From: an uncultured Leptotrichia sp.
GTDB taxonomy: Bacteria; Fusobacteriota; Fusobacteriia; Fusobacteriales; Leptotrichiaceae
Assembly (NCBI GenBank): GCA_938017765.1
Contig: CALIJH010000105.1
Location: forward strand, 1-6,671
Direction of reading: 5' to 3'
DNA length: 6,671 bases
Numbering within the stretch: the stretch's first letter is position 1; each line of letters starts with the position of its first letter. The translations under genes were made by a program, and so were the position numbers. Positions 6,139 through 6,671 of this stretch are shown piece by piece. Below the pieces are notes generated by a model. That model saw nothing but the letters and a program-made list of their open reading frames with translations. It was not told the origin of the DNA and made no database searches.

Positions 6139-6654
6139 ATGAAATTTACACATGATGACATAACAGTCAGAACCGTATCAAACAGAGTTTCTTATCACTG
6201 CCTTACGAAAGAAACGGAAGAAATTATTGAGAAATCGGGAATAAAAAACGGGATTGCAGTTTTGAGCAGTTCCCATACAACATGTTCATTATTCTTTGAA
6301 GAATATATGCATGATAAAAACTATTACGGAGATGAATATATACAAATAGATATAAATAATATTATGGACAGAATAGTGCCTAAATGTAATACTGAAACAC
6401 AATATTTCAGTCCGGGACCTGAGCATATTGAATTTGGTATAGGATTAGTAGACCCTAATTATCCTCAGGAAAAATGGACAATGTTGAATACAGATGCCCA
6501 TATCCGGTCTTCTATTTTTGGAAATAATTCCCTGACTTTTATTATAAAAGACGGAAAAATGAGATTAGGTTCATTAGGAAAAATATATTTTGCCGACTGG
6601 GACCAGCTAAGGGAAAGAACAAGAAAAATTAATGTACTGATAATGGGGGAATAA
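6139..6654 (+). CDS. YjbQ/UPF0047 family protein
   Basis: The 171-residue protein resembles the YjbQ family (TIGR00149, 'secondary thiamine-phosphate synthase'). The conserved blocks are present: SSSHTTCSLFFEE with H46-T47-T48, LNTDAHIRSS with N117, D119 and H121, and KMRLGSLGKIYFADWD (140-155). It is longer than the usual 135-140 residues because of a middle segment (about 82-112, rich in P and E), and K148 stands where typical members have Q in LGxxQxI. E. coli YjbQ shows weak thiamine phosphate synthase activity, but the physiological role of the family is unsettled. Here no thiamine gene is nearby, and the gene follows the TIM-like gene by 2 bp (ribosome binding site AGGAAAGG at 6123-6130), so a role with a sugar phosphate is more plausible. 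No terminator is visible in the 17 bp after its stop. Confidence 0.82.
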   Translation: MKFTHDDITVRTVSNRVSYHCLTKETEEIIEKSGIKNGIAVLSSSHTTCSLFFEEYMHDKNYYGDEYIQIDINNIMDRIVPKCNTETQYFSPGPEHIEFGIGLVDPNYPQEKWTMLNTDAHIRSSIFGNNSLTFIIKDGKMRLGSLGKIYFADWDQLRERTRKINVLIMGE

Positions 6655-6671
6655 ATAATTCAATAAAAAAT

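Overview
The window is AT-rich bacterial DNA (roughly 30% G+C by eye) using the standard genetic code, with many ATA and AGA codons, strong AGGAGG-type ribosome binding sites and tRNA genes that encode their own CCA. This suggests a low-GC fermentative bacterium, either Fusobacteriota of the Leptotrichia/Sebaldella kind or a low-GC Firmicute. No rRNA or lineage-specific marker is present, so the assignment is tentative.

Layout. On the minus strand, positions 1-130 carry the 5' part of one tRNA-Ser, cut by the window edge, and a complete tRNA-Ser(UGA). Both appear to be read from a promoter at about 146-175. A 395-bp intergenic region (131-525) separates them from a divergent plus-strand operon. 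That region also holds a good sigma-70/sigma-A promoter (TTGAAA-17 bp-TATACT at 406-434), a direct repeat upstream of it, and a leader with an imperfect hairpin. From 526 to 6654 seven genes run in the same direction with gaps of -1 to +15 bp and no visible internal terminator or promoter: a PRD-containing, BglG/MtlR-type activator; galactitol-type PTS components EIIA, EIIC and EIIB; a class II (GatY/KbaY/Fba-type) aldolase; a short, archaeal-type triosephosphate isomerase homologue; and a YjbQ/UPF0047 family protein. The window ends 17 bp after the last stop codon without a terminator, so the operon may continue.

How the genes work together (inference). The activator senses PTS phosphorylation through its PRD and EIIA-like domains and turns on its own operon. 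EIIA, EIIB and EIIC import and phosphorylate a polyol or related sugar. The aldolase cleaves a ketose phosphate to dihydroxyacetone phosphate plus an aldehyde, and the TIM-like enzyme isomerises a triose or tetrulose phosphate. The two steps needed for classical galactitol breakdown, a polyol-phosphate dehydrogenase and a 6-phosphofructokinase-like or tagatose-6-phosphate kinase, are not in this window. A YjbQ-like protein of unsettled function sits at the end instead. This is therefore either part of a longer operon or a variant route for an unidentified substrate. The YjbQ-like protein and the archaeal-type TIM are the least understood parts. I see no CRISPR array, insertion sequence or phage gene.
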